From: Chamaea fasciata
Lineage: Eukaryota; Chordata; Aves; Passeriformes; Sylviidae
Reading direction: 5' to 3'
DNA: 64,000 bases
Assembly: GCA_029207755.1 (NCBI GenBank)
Contig: JARCOQ010000012.1
Coordinates: forward strand, 18,153,740-18,217,739
The notes beneath the pieces were generated by a model. That model searched no databases. It worked only from the letters and a program-made list of their open reading frames with translations, and was not told the DNA's origin. Of the stretch, positions 1 through 10,724 are shown piece after piece (position 1 is the first letter of the stretch; the number at the start of each line of letters is the position of its first letter). The translations under genes and the position numbers were made by a program.

Positions 1-2279
1 GTGGATAAAAACGATCATAATTACAGGACAAACTTCTGGAATGAAGGATGAACTTTCTATTCACCAAGTCGGTGGGCCTGATGATGAAGGAAAATGGGAG
101 AGGGTGCCCCATCCCATCCCAGAATGCATCCCCGGGCTGGGCAGGCGGAGCCGGGGATGAGCGGCGCTCCCGGGCCCGCGGCGCGGCCGCACCCGGAGCA
201 GAACCGGTTCTGCCTCCTGCACCGCCCGACCTGTTCTGCCGCCGAGCCCGGCTCCTGCCAGCCCCATCGCCGCAACTACACCGGGGTGACGGCTTGCTTG
301 ACACAGTTCCAAAGCTCTCCTTTCCAAATCTGTGCAGTGTTACTATAAAATAGTAACGGCTGCCGAAGCCAAGCAGCAGCAGGTTTCGGAGTGCCCAAAG
401 CACTGAGCCATCCCCTGGGTGTGTTCAGAGCCTGCCACAGGAAAACACTTGGCTGGGGAGGGAACGGGGCCGAGGCCACCAGCACTGTTGTGCACTGAAA
501 AAACCCGAGCTTTGGAGGCAGATGAGTTCAGAGCAATGCCAGTGTAGTGTCTGTGCTCTCATATCTGCAAGGCTATCAAAGCAAAGCCTGATGTCCTTGG
601 GCAGGTGCTACGTTTCAGAAGTGGAAGACTCCAGTCGCCACAGCAGGAACTTCAATGCAGCAGCACATACAAGCTGATCTCACAGCTCTCTTCCTGAAAA
701 AATCTGCTTCCCTTCAAGGTCAAGAATTTCGGCACTTGCCTCTTACAAACCAATGTCAAGAAACCGCTAAAAAATGTAAACAGACTTATTTATAATTGAG
801 TGAAATGAATGAAGTCCTCTGGATTGTTTCACAATGTTTCTTTGGTGTCCCACATGAAGTTTCTTACACAGCAATGGATCACCAAGCCGTTGGGAATAAA
901 GAGCAGGTTCTTGTCACACAGACCAACAGCTCTCCTAGAGCAACGTATCTGATGATTTTAGGGAAATTATTTCAGGCCTAAACCCAGTCCGAGGGGGGCA
1001 CAAAGGCAGCAGCAGTGGTTTCTGACACCATCCAAGCCCACCTGAGACAGGGCACTTGCAGGAGCTCACGGCTGATCCCACGTGTCAGTGGCCTGGCAGC
1101 AGAACTGAGCTGCCCACACCAAGGTGCTGAGATATCAACTCAGCGGATCCCTTCAGCGGGAGAACCCTCACCTGGCAGGCAGGGGGACCCAGGAAGGTCC
1201 TGATGCTCTGCTGTGGCTTCAGCTGCCCCCAGCACAGCACAGGGATGTTCTGAACTGGCTTTGCAGTCAAACTGCAACAGAATCTGAAGATGGAACAGGA
1301 GTTTTGATGTGTGTGTAGAGTGAGAAAGATTATTTTCATGTAGTTACCAGCACCTAGAAGAAATGTATTTATTATCCTGCAAGCTGATGAATACCTACAG
1401 TAAAAAAAAAAAAGTTTCTCTCAGTAATTTAAATCTTCCATGAGTGGAAAGAATGGTCATTTTGTGATCAATATTAATATGTTTGTAAGGTATCCAAGTA
1501 AAATTTACATTATTACATTCTGAACTAACACTGAACAGTTAAAAATAACTCTGTCATCCTGCACAGCACATGCTGTTGAATGGCCACAAGCCCTGCAGCA
1601 AAGATATTCCCTTCTTTCAACTTCTAAGGATCATGAACACCATAGCAATTTATGTTTTTAAGGAACAAATAGATGAACAAATCTAATGAGCATGGGGCTG
1701 TGTGTGAAGGATCAGTACAGCCACTATCCAGAGCAGAAAACTCTGGCTAGCAAAGGGTCAACATTTACAGAGCACCTATTGGTAGCAGGGTCAGATAAAG
1801 AAGCAGGAACTGGAGCAGAAAAGCATAATGACCACGAAGTTGTGCACACAAATGATGCCAAGGTGAATTTTAATAAAAATTTGATTCTGCTTACTGCATG
1901 GATACAGATCCATAAGAAAAATATGTGTCAGTATGTCCACTGAGAACAACTGATTTTTATTTCTGTTTTTCACAGCACTTGTGATAAAGTTTAAAAAAAG
2001 ACTTAAGAGTGTTACAATTGCTCATAGCTTTCAGATAATCCATTTGGTATTTTAGAGTATTTCAGAGTTAAATCATCAAACTTCAGATTTAATTGCAAGA
2101 TACATCTGAGCTGAGATCTGACAGAAGTATAAGCCCCACTGATAAGGCAGCAGGGCAATTTGCTGTCACTTGGTCACATAAACTGCTGATTGCAAGCAGC
2201 AGTTGAGTTAACTGGGCCTTCTACCTCTGTTTTTAACACAGGAATTTTTCCAGCTAATAGCCTGCCTGCCTCTCTTGCT
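1..2279. other. Flanking DNA downstream of PEPD, no gene seen
   Basis: No open frame here resembles a known protein. A CpG-dense patch lies at 120-300; the rest is ordinary CpG-poor sequence with A/T-rich stretches. In mammals the next gene on this side is CEBPG, converging on PEPD. I see no bZIP coding sequence, so if that order is kept only its 3'UTR could reach into this window, and I cannot show that it does. Confidence 0.6.
120..300. promoter_or_regulatory. CpG-dense patch downstream of PEPD
   Basis: About 23 CpG dinucleotides fall within roughly 180 bases, including GGCGCGGCCGC with an embedded 8-base GCGGCCGC. Surrounding sequence has only scattered CpGs. Such density outside an exon usually marks an unmethylated regulatory element or a small CpG island. 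No coding frame across it looks like a known protein. The regulatory role is inferred. Confidence 0.4.
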
Positions 2280-2370
2280 ATTAAGAATTGGATGCATTTT
2301 ATTTTGTATGCCGCAGCATTAAATCAGCATGCTGACTGATTAGTTGAGGCCATAGGTATCATCCTGAAGT
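2280..2370 (-). other. PEPD: PEPD 3'UTR (inferred extent)
   Basis: This is the sequence between the stop codon and the likely cleavage site. The downstream limit is inferred from the AATAAA at 2298-2303 and has no transcript support here. Confidence 0.55.
2298..2303 (-). terminator. PEPD: PEPD polyadenylation signal (AATAAA)
   Basis: AATAAA is read on the minus strand 68 nt past the stop codon. It is followed by a plausible cleavage zone around 2275-2285 and a G-rich stretch (GGCAGGCAGGC) further on. This would give a short 3'UTR of about 90 nt. Another AATAAA on the minus strand lies at 1957-1962 and could be an alternative distal site. Confidence 0.65.
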
Positions 2371-2520
2371 TTACTGCTTTTGGCTGGAGAGGCTGTCAAA
2401 TGATTTGGCACTGCTCTGGCCTTCTGCCATGAAAGCCTCTATTTCTTCCACAGTCCGTGGGACACAGGTGAGCAGCTCCATCCCGGTGGCTGTCACCACG
2501 ATGTCGTCCTCGATCCGCAC
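2371..2520 (-). CDS. PEPD: PEPD exon 15, last metal ligand and C-terminus
   Basis: This coding part of the last exon is 150 nt including the TAA stop at 2373-2371. It encodes [20 protein letters not shown], then [20 protein letters not shown] and [10 protein letters not shown]450 and metal ligand E452 lie in the VRIED motif at the start, directly after the GFGG end of exon 14. TVEEIEA matches human exactly. The last 18 or so residues are unlike the human tail, and the chain ends four residues later than human, at about 497 if the N-terminal part is the same length. The acceptor is CCCTGTGCAG. Confidence 0.97.
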   Translation of the reverse strand: MRIEDDIVVTATGMELLTCVPRTVEEIEAFMAEGQSSAKSFDSLSSQKQ

Positions 2521-5500
2521 CTGCACAGGGAGCACACGGTTACCAGGGCATTCCAGGTGGGCATGAGAAGCAGAAGCTTCCTGAGAAGCACCTCAGGCAG
2601 CAACAGCAGCCAGGGCACAAGGTGCTGGTGCAGCCCGGGCGGAGATCACACCGCGAGCACGGAGTTGCTGTCAGCACCTTGGCACGGGGCTCTGTAGGCT
2701 CCAGTTCCCCTTGGGCCGCTGGCCCTGCCACCCTCCTGGGCTCACACAAGCTTTGTGGTGACCCCTGGTGTGTGGTGGCCCCTCAGGTGCCCCTGCTGCA
2801 GCCTGAGCAGGGTGCTGCAACAGTGAGCTGATGCTACGTCATTCTGTGGGGCCCGTGAATCCCACCCCCCCGAGAGCAGGAGCAGTACAAAGAACGTTCT
2901 TCCCTGGATTTGCCTCCAGCCTTCTCAGCACATGGCTTGCCAGGGACATTGCCTCTTGATGCCCACAGTGTCTGCTCTCAAAGCTGTCCTGCTGCTGAGC
3001 TGCAACTCAGGTAGCTTCTCTTCACACCTAAAACTTCTCTCTAAACACAATAAACTTTCAAAGTGAAACTTGGAACATGAAATAGCTTGTAGCTGATATG
3101 CCAAACATCGAATTTTCAGCCGATGAGAAAGTCCTAAGCAGGTCAGACATTTAAAATACAACCACTAAATTTCAAATCACGGAAGGAAAAAGCAGATCCT
3201 CTCAGTTTTTCAACTCTTGCTGTTAAAATGAAAAGTGTGCTCCATTTCTGTTTGTCTCTAATCTCTTCTTACCAGTTAATGTGCCTACACAGTCATTCCC
3301 GTTATCTTATCAGAAAAATGTTGCTAAATTGCTAAGCTGCAATAAAAGCAATTTTAGTAAGGTGCAAATCCAAAAGAACACAAACCCTGGGTACTCCCAC
3401 CTTACAATTGCTTTAATTGTTTCTGACCTCTTGACATTTTCAACTAAAAATAAAGCTGGTTAACATTTGTACTTCTGATTGCAAAATAATCCATTTGTTC
3501 AAACAAAATGAGTCATCCAGTCCTTATTAAACTGTTTAATGATGTCTTTGCCAGATTATTTCTTTTACTTGGTACCAAGTTAAGTGTATTATAAAGCAGA
3601 ATTAAATAAACAAACTCCATTGAGTTTACACATGTGTTTTGGACAGCTGTAAATTTGAAAGCTGCGAGGTTCTGTATGCTCAGTGTGCCTGAAAGGCTGG
3701 TGCCTTGCTGCAGAAGAGATCAGCCACACATGCAATGACTCTGCACTTGAACACATCTCACCAGGATGAGCTTTTTGATTCCCTGCTTCAAATTTGACTG
3801 CTGAGCAAAACATAACCCAAGGATTCAGCAGAAGGGTCCCACTGCATCCAAAGGCAAATCCTGCTATGTGCCTGTCCTGCTGGGTCCTGGGCCTGGGCAC
3901 AGCCTGCCTGGGTGGACCAGTCCTTGCCAAAACCCTGATGGTACCAGGCCAACCCTGCAGGAGTGCCAGAACCCAGGGACAGACCTGGTAAGATGGTAAA
4001 AGCCAAAGCATCGCATTGGCAAAGCCCAGCCAGTGTAAATGGAGCTGGACACAGCGATGATGTGGAAAGTAAAAAGGTCACTGCAAAAGTAAGTCTGAGA
4101 GCAGAGGAAAGGCCAGCCAAGGCTAGAACTGACTCTGCCTACAGAGAGACTTCTCCCAAGCACTGTCAGCTTCACAAACCTCCCCCTGCTTGAGCTGAAA
4201 TTCCCCAGCTACAGAGACGTATCAGCCACAATTCATCCTCTTAACCAGTAACATTAGCAAAAAAAGCAAGAAAAATGGTTTGTGTTTTCTAGTTCAGTGT
4301 TTCATGCCTTCACCAATACCTCTGCACTCTTTGGGAGGATGGACTGACTTTAAAAGCAGAGCAGATGAAAGCTAGACTATAGTGGGGAAGAACAAGTGGG
4401 GCAACGTGTCTGTCCATGCTGTTCTCTGCCTAGGCCATAAGAGAAAATCAGGGTGGGGAAGGAGCTGGGAAATAATTAAGAGTGATGAAAGGACCAGGGA
4501 AAGGAAGGTGTGGTGAGGTGAGACAGGATTGACAAAAAAATGGACAAAGAAAGCTGGGACTGGCTAAGGAGTCCGGGTAGGGAGATCCTGGTGGAGGTGA
4601 GAAGTGAAACATCCTGAATGAGGAGAGCACACGGGCCGGAGCTGCCAAAGGCAGGGAACTGAGAGTGACCGAGTGGGGGAGGATGAGTGCCATGCTCAGA
4701 GGCTCCTTCTACAGGAGGAGCATTGTTAGGAGATCACACAGCTGTGATCTGCTGTGAAAAGTGGGAGAGCCAGTGCTGTCACATCAGCCTGCTCAGCACC
4801 AGCACCTCCAAATGGTCTTTGGGATGTGGATGGATGTGGGTGGGGGCACACAGAACCACTGGTTCCGTGAGACCATCCACCACTCCCTAGGAACATGCCA
4901 CTTCTTTCCACAGAACCCAACCCTTCCTCTGCTGGATGAATCTCACTTGAAATGGATGCTTGCCACAAGAGAGAATTTCCCATTTTCAGTGCCTAGTTTT
5001 TCCTTTGCCTAAAAGCAACATGAGTGCAGAGGAACAGGCTCTCAAGGGGAAGGAAATGGTTTCATTTGCTCTTTTCCTTCACACCCTCCACGCTTCACCC
5101 TGAGTCAGCAGCAGCAAGAAGCAGCTTCAGAAGACCTGCAAAACCTTCCCCACAGGAGATCCTGTCATTTGGTCTTGTCTTCTGTCCAAATGGACAAAAG
5201 ATGCTGGATCTGCCTGGCAAGGCTCACTGGCTTGGGACTGCCTTTCCCAGAGGGGGACAGTGGTTATGAAACTCCTCTCAGAGCTGTCCCTGTTTGCAGG
5301 CTTTTTGTTCATTAGTACTGCTTGTTTCAGGGCCACAGAGTGGTTGGGAGTTGAGCACTGAAGTGTGAGGCTCACTGCACCCCCAGCTTTCAGGGTGCTC
5401 TGCAAAAACCTAGGGGCGGCTTTACTTTTTGGGTGTGAAATGGCAGACTTCAAAAACCAATTCCTGTCAAGATGCAGTGGCCAGGAATGCCAGGGCTGCT

Positions 5501-7565
5501 CCAAAAATGCCTTTTCCTTATCAAGGGCAGTGGCATGATCTGCCCAGATAGACCTGATTGCACAAGTGCCTGACACCAGCACCAGGCCACCATGTGGCTC
5601 CACTCAACGGTCCCAAGCCTGGCCCAAAGCAGGGCTGTGGGGGCACAGCCAAGGACAGCACAGGAGTTAAACACCAGGGCTGCTGTCAGCTCTGTGCAGC
5701 CTCGCACTTTGTCCTCACTTACTAATTCAGTCATGCTCCCCAGAGCCTCCTGTGCTACCTTCCAAGGGAAACGGGGTTGAAGCACTTACTAATTTCTTTT
5801 GGATGATAATATATATACAAGGCTTTTGACAATCCACAAACTGTTTTGGCCAATTCAATAATCCAGATTTGCATGACAGATCCCAGATGTCAAAAAAGGC
5901 AACTGGTGAAATGTCCTCTTTTTTTAAAAAAAAAAATCTATTGATCATTTATTTAATTATGGCTGCGGAAAGCAGCCACACTACCTCTGCAAGACCTCAG
6001 AGAGGGACACTTGCCTGGCAATGGTGACAGGACGTGGCCACACATGGGACCATCCAAGGCAGAGGAGCACACGTGGGGCTGGAGGACCCTGGGTCCGTTC
6101 CTACAGCTGGTGTCCTACAGAGGCAGCTGTGTGTAGCCAAGGGAACTAATTTCAACTCAGCCATCGACTCACCAGGAATCTTTAACAGGACAAACTTACC
6201 ACGAGCAGAGTTTGACTTCTGTATCTCAGAGGGACTGGATAGGAAGCAGAGCTGCTCCATCAAACCCGGGGTGCAGGGCTGGGGAAGGCACTTCCCTGTT
6301 GTTACACACAGTGCCTATGCCAAGGTGTTTTCTGCAGAGGCCTGCAGGCTCTGTGCTCAGTAAATCTCATCCCAGGCTGTAGCCTTCCTGGCACAAGCAG
6401 GTTTCATTCACAACCGAGTCCTCATGTCAAGAGAATCTTTATTTTAAATGTCCACATTTAAATGTTCACATTTTTATAGAGGAGGATCAATATTAGTAGG
6501 GTGAGGCCATGTACTTTATTACATTAACTGACACAGATGGAAAAAAAAGCCTCAGCTGCCCAGTCCCCGCATCCAGGCTCAAAAAGAAGCATTAAACTAC
6601 AAGCTAAATACAGGTTAGAAACAGCTGGTCTTACTTTAACCTAATTATGTTAATTAGACATGGGTTAAAGAAGGTTTATAAGCAACTAGCAGTAAGTTTT
6701 TGGGTTGCCTTCACCTATCACTTCCCTTAGAAGAGCTTTCAAAGGAAGTTAACTATGTACATTGTGACAACTGCTTTCCTATGAAAACTTTCGAAGGAAT
6801 GCTGTGTAGCAGTATTACTGTGATACAATAAGCAATGCTAAAAAGTAGATGAGCATAATGTTTACTGCCTGGTAAACAATTTCATTTCACAATACAAATT
6901 CACCATAAACTCAGAAACACAGCCTAATCTTCTGAAAAATAAAAATCAAGACAGAGACAACTATATGGCTCTCTAAACCAAAGGCAGAAGCAGTTAAATA
7001 TCTTGCTCTTATTTGGTTTAGCATTTATTCTGAGTAAGGGAAGTACTATTGTTTTGAAAAAATTATAACACTAGCGGATCTTCAAGTTCCTGAGCTTTGT
7101 AAATCTGTTGAATTTTTAAATGAGAAAAATCTGTAAACAAAAGAAAGTAATGCATTTAACACCCATCTGTCTTTCAGCATTTTCTCTAAGTTGCATAGTT
7201 TTCAGATATTAAGTCTAGTGCTAGTTCTACAAATCCTAGGGAAAAATAAAGCCTGAACAGAAACTGAATGTTTAAGGCCAAAGAAAAAAACCCCAAATCT
7301 GAATGGCTTTACTGTGTCTTTGAGAAAACATCATATGAACTGCATGAATCAGTAATCAGCTTATGAAGAATGGAAATGTCAAACCCTGAAGGGCAGCATT
7401 TGGAGTCAGCCTTTCCCCTTCCCCGAGGATTCAGCTGCTTTTCCTGAGCAATACACACAACTGTATGCACATCCCTCTATTTGCACATCTGTGTTTATTC
7501 AGGAGCCTGTGGGGCAGAGTCCAGGCAGAGCAAAGGTGCCCCGGGCCAGGCACGGTGCCAGCGTC

Positions 7566-7583
7566 CAGCAGCAGCAGCAGCAG
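7566..7583. repeat. (CAG)6 microsatellite
   Basis: Six perfect CAG triplets lie in an intron, within no credible reading frame. Confidence 0.9.
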
Positions 7584-8358
7584 CCCTTGTCCCACAGGAT
7601 TTATGACCTCGGCAAACTGGACCTTGCTTTTGCAGATGGAGAACTGCAGTACATGTGACTGAAATGTCCCAAAACTGGCCCAGGAAGTTTGTGAAGGACT
7701 GAACTCAACCAGCTGACAAGTAAAGAGTGTAGGGCTTCAGATAGGGCAACATCCCCTGAGCACTGCTTGCTTCCCTCCACAGGGAGCTGCACTTGACCCA
7801 GTAGGGGTAAAAAGCCCTGGTGAGGAGTCCCTGAGCAGCAGAGACAGCCACAAAGGCTGTGCCTGTGCCTGAGGTGTGCAGGGCTGCCCATGGACCTGCC
7901 CCAGCAGTGCAGCCACAGAAACCTCACACCAACTCTTCCTCTCTGCTCCTGCAGCTCCTGCAGCCTCTCCACGGCTACTCCAGGCAGCACAAACTACAAA
8001 AAATGCCTACGGTCTTGTCCTTTCTGGCACACTACAAGAGCTTTGCTTCTCAATGCAGAGACTTGTCATAGTCAAGAAGATTATCCAAAGCCCAAAAAAG
8101 ACATGAATTCAAGGTGAATTTATTGAAAATCCACAAATTCCCTGTGTGGACTGAGTTAGAATTACAGTGCTGTTACTTCAGTGGATGTTCATTTTGAAGT
8201 GAATTACACTAAACCAAATTAAGAATATTTTAATTAGTGCTGAGCTCTGCAGAGAGAAATGGACAAATTATTTCCTTTTGCAGAATGTGTTTTACTTTTA
8301 CACTTAAAGGAAGACTGGACTGGCTGTAGTGAATTCTTCAGCTAGAACTGACACCAAT

Positions 8359-8496
8359 ACTAGCCCCTGTATTATTAGTATTTGTCAGTAAAAACACTGG
8401 GCTTTACAAGACCTTTTTAAATCCCATACTAGCCCCTGTACTATCAGTATTTGTCAGTGAAAACACTGGGCTTTATAAGACCTTTTTTAATCCCAT
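8359..8496. repeat. 69-bp tandem duplication, two copies
   Basis: The copies are 8359-8427 and 8428-8496, each 69 nt, starting ACTAGCCCCTGTA and ending ATCCCAT. They differ at only about six or seven positions and have no length difference, so the duplication is fairly recent or has been kept similar by conversion. No coding or RNA function is visible. Confidence 0.92.
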
Positions 8497-10532
8497 AGAA
8501 AGGAAGTTCTCTGGCATGCTTTTGTGAGAAATGCTCAGTCATTCTGGATAAACTAGAATGAAACATCTTGTTCATAACTAAGCACTCAGCACAAATTGCC
8601 TCTTCTATTTATGCAAAATCAATTCAGAATGGTAAAGATGGAAAAACTTATTTTGATTGCACTATAATTCAGCTTTTGAGAAGAATTCAGAAATATTCAG
8701 ATGTATTCCAGTCTCAGATTTTATTTTCATTCTTCTCCTGGACAAAATCAAGTGACAACATCTGGCTCAGGGTATGTGTGTATTATTATTTTTTCTCTCT
8801 GAGTAAAATGTATTGTTCACAGGGGGATCAGAGATTAGATTTTTGCTCAATCCCTTTTGGGCTGCCCCTTCTTTTAGCAAAGTTTGTTGGCTAGCTCTCC
8901 TGACAAGTCATCATTACAGGAAGCTAAGCAAAAATGAGGGAACAAAGTTTGCTTGAAATCTCTGGAACAAAAGTGCCTGATCCAGTAACTTACTACCAGG
9001 CTGGAGATGCCATGCTGTCACTCCTGTTCTGTGCACCCACAGGCAGCAGGTGAGCCACAGGCACACCTCAGGCTGCAGAAATGGAGTGGGCATTCGCAGC
9101 CATTTGGGAAAAACGTGGGCTTTGCTGAGCAAGTTCAGGGAAAGCTCACCAGGAATCAATTCAATTGCCGAAAAATTCCCATGAAGGGTTTACATGGAAA
9201 ACTAAGACAGTTAAACCTCTTTCCATTGCAGTGTCAAGCTGCATAAGCACAGCGCAGTGTTCTTCTAAAATACAGAATGTGCTCACAGTTAGGAAATGCA
9301 GAATTAGCTGCCTTTTGTTCACCAGTACCTCAGTTTGTCTGGCGGGCAAATCTTGATAAGGAAACGACACAGAGACAGATAATGTCCCAGACCTCAGCAC
9401 TGAATTAAATACCAGCTAGGGTAAAGTCCTGTGTCTCTTAATAAGGCTGCACCCACATCATGGGTGGCTGCCCTTGAGCCTGGTTGGCTCACATGACTGG
9501 GGATAACACACACAACTTTTCTGTCAGGGCTGGTGGTTCCAAGGCAGCTCAGACCAAAGTGCTACAGTAATCACCCTCTCAAGGCTGGGGTACAGTGATA
9601 AATCAGTCAATGGCAGCAGCAAACAATTCCTAATGAGTGACTTTTCATACCAGAAAATCACCGCCCCTGCCAGCGATTGCGACTCAGCAGCAGAGCCAGG
9701 GGAGGATGGGGCATGGTAGCTGCCTGCTCTATCTCCTCTGTGCAGGAATACAGAAACTTGCAGAACAATGAGGCGCCCTTCAAATGCTTGCCCTGCTGAA
9801 ATAAAAACCCACTGGAAGCACTGCAACTGCTGAATGCTCTGTGAGGGAGGTGGCTTTGGATGGGAAACGTGCCCTGGACTGTGTGTACAAACGAGGCCCC
9901 TCTACTTGCCCAGAGGCTGCTGCAGGGCGAAGATTGCCCAGATCACCTCTGCCTCCCCTGGCCAGTCCTCCTGTGCACACTGCTGCCTGAGCCTGTCACA
10001 CTGAGCATCAGCTGTTCTGGGAAGCAGGGAAGGCTCCCCCAAGGCACAGGTTTCATGCCATTCTGTCAATAATCCTGTAAGAAGCAAGTACTGCTGTTTT
10101 CATCTACTGCCTCCCCAGCTTAAACAGCATCAGGCTCTTCTGCCCTGGCAGGAAGCACTGGACTGTGCTGCTGTCAAGGAAGCCAACTCTGGACTACAGA
10201 ACTCAGTCTCATATTTCATAACATACATGTTTCACACATTAGACAAAACACCTACCTGGCAACTACTGTATGGTGCTGGCAGAAGATATTTCAGTCAATG
10301 GGAAAATACGGGTCTATCATTAATCACTAGTACAAAACCACATTAAAAAAATTAGAATAAACCCCCCCAGTTTGTCTGCAGAGTCAAACAGTCCAAGTGA
10401 CTCAAGGTGCTGCTGCAGGAACAGCCCCGTGTGGAACACGTTACGACTCCCGAAAGACTTCTCCTCAGATACACAGCCAGGGCAAAGGAAGAGAAAAGCG
10501 ATCAATAACAACATCAGTGAGGAAGGACTCAC

Positions 10533-10724
10533 CCCGCCGAATCCTCTGAAGCGCTGCAGGACGCTGGTGTTGATGAAGCAGGCCTGAGCAGGGTCCTGCA
10601 GGGCCTGCTGCAGCAGGGGCTCGATGAAGTAGATGCCCGGCTCGACGGTGAGCACCATGCCCGGCTGCAGGCGGCGCGCCGTGCGCAGGCTGCGCAGCCC
10701 CGGCTCCTCCACGCGCTCCACGCC
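10533..10724 (-). CDS. PEPD: PEPD exon 14, glutamate metal ligand
   Basis: This 192-nt exon encodes 64 residues and starts and ends in phase 0: [20 protein letters not shown], then [20 protein letters not shown], then [20 protein letters not shown] and GFGG. Exon residue 28 (the E of TVEPGIYF) is the equivalent of E412, and exon residue 14 is R398, a substrate-binding arginine. The segment [20 protein letters not shown] differs most from human ([20 protein letters not shown]) and maps to a surface loop in the family. The exon is unusually GC- and CpG-rich compared with the introns. The donor is GTGAGT and the acceptor is GTGCAG with a weak pyrimidine tract. Confidence 0.97.

Larger units (their letters stand above)
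2521..10532 (-). other. PEPD: PEPD intron between exons 14 and 15 (8.0 kb)
   Basis: The intron has a GTGAGT donor and a CTGTGCAG acceptor. It contains a 69-bp tandem duplication at 8359-8496 and a (CAG)6 run at 7566-7583. The rest is unremarkable intronic sequence with no credible gene on either strand. Confidence 0.9.

Noticed and set aside
48..353. Overlapping Pro/Ala/Gly-rich frames on both strands near the left edge
   Set aside because: High GC content removes stop codons in several frames at once, and none resembles a known protein, including C/EBP bZIP proteins.
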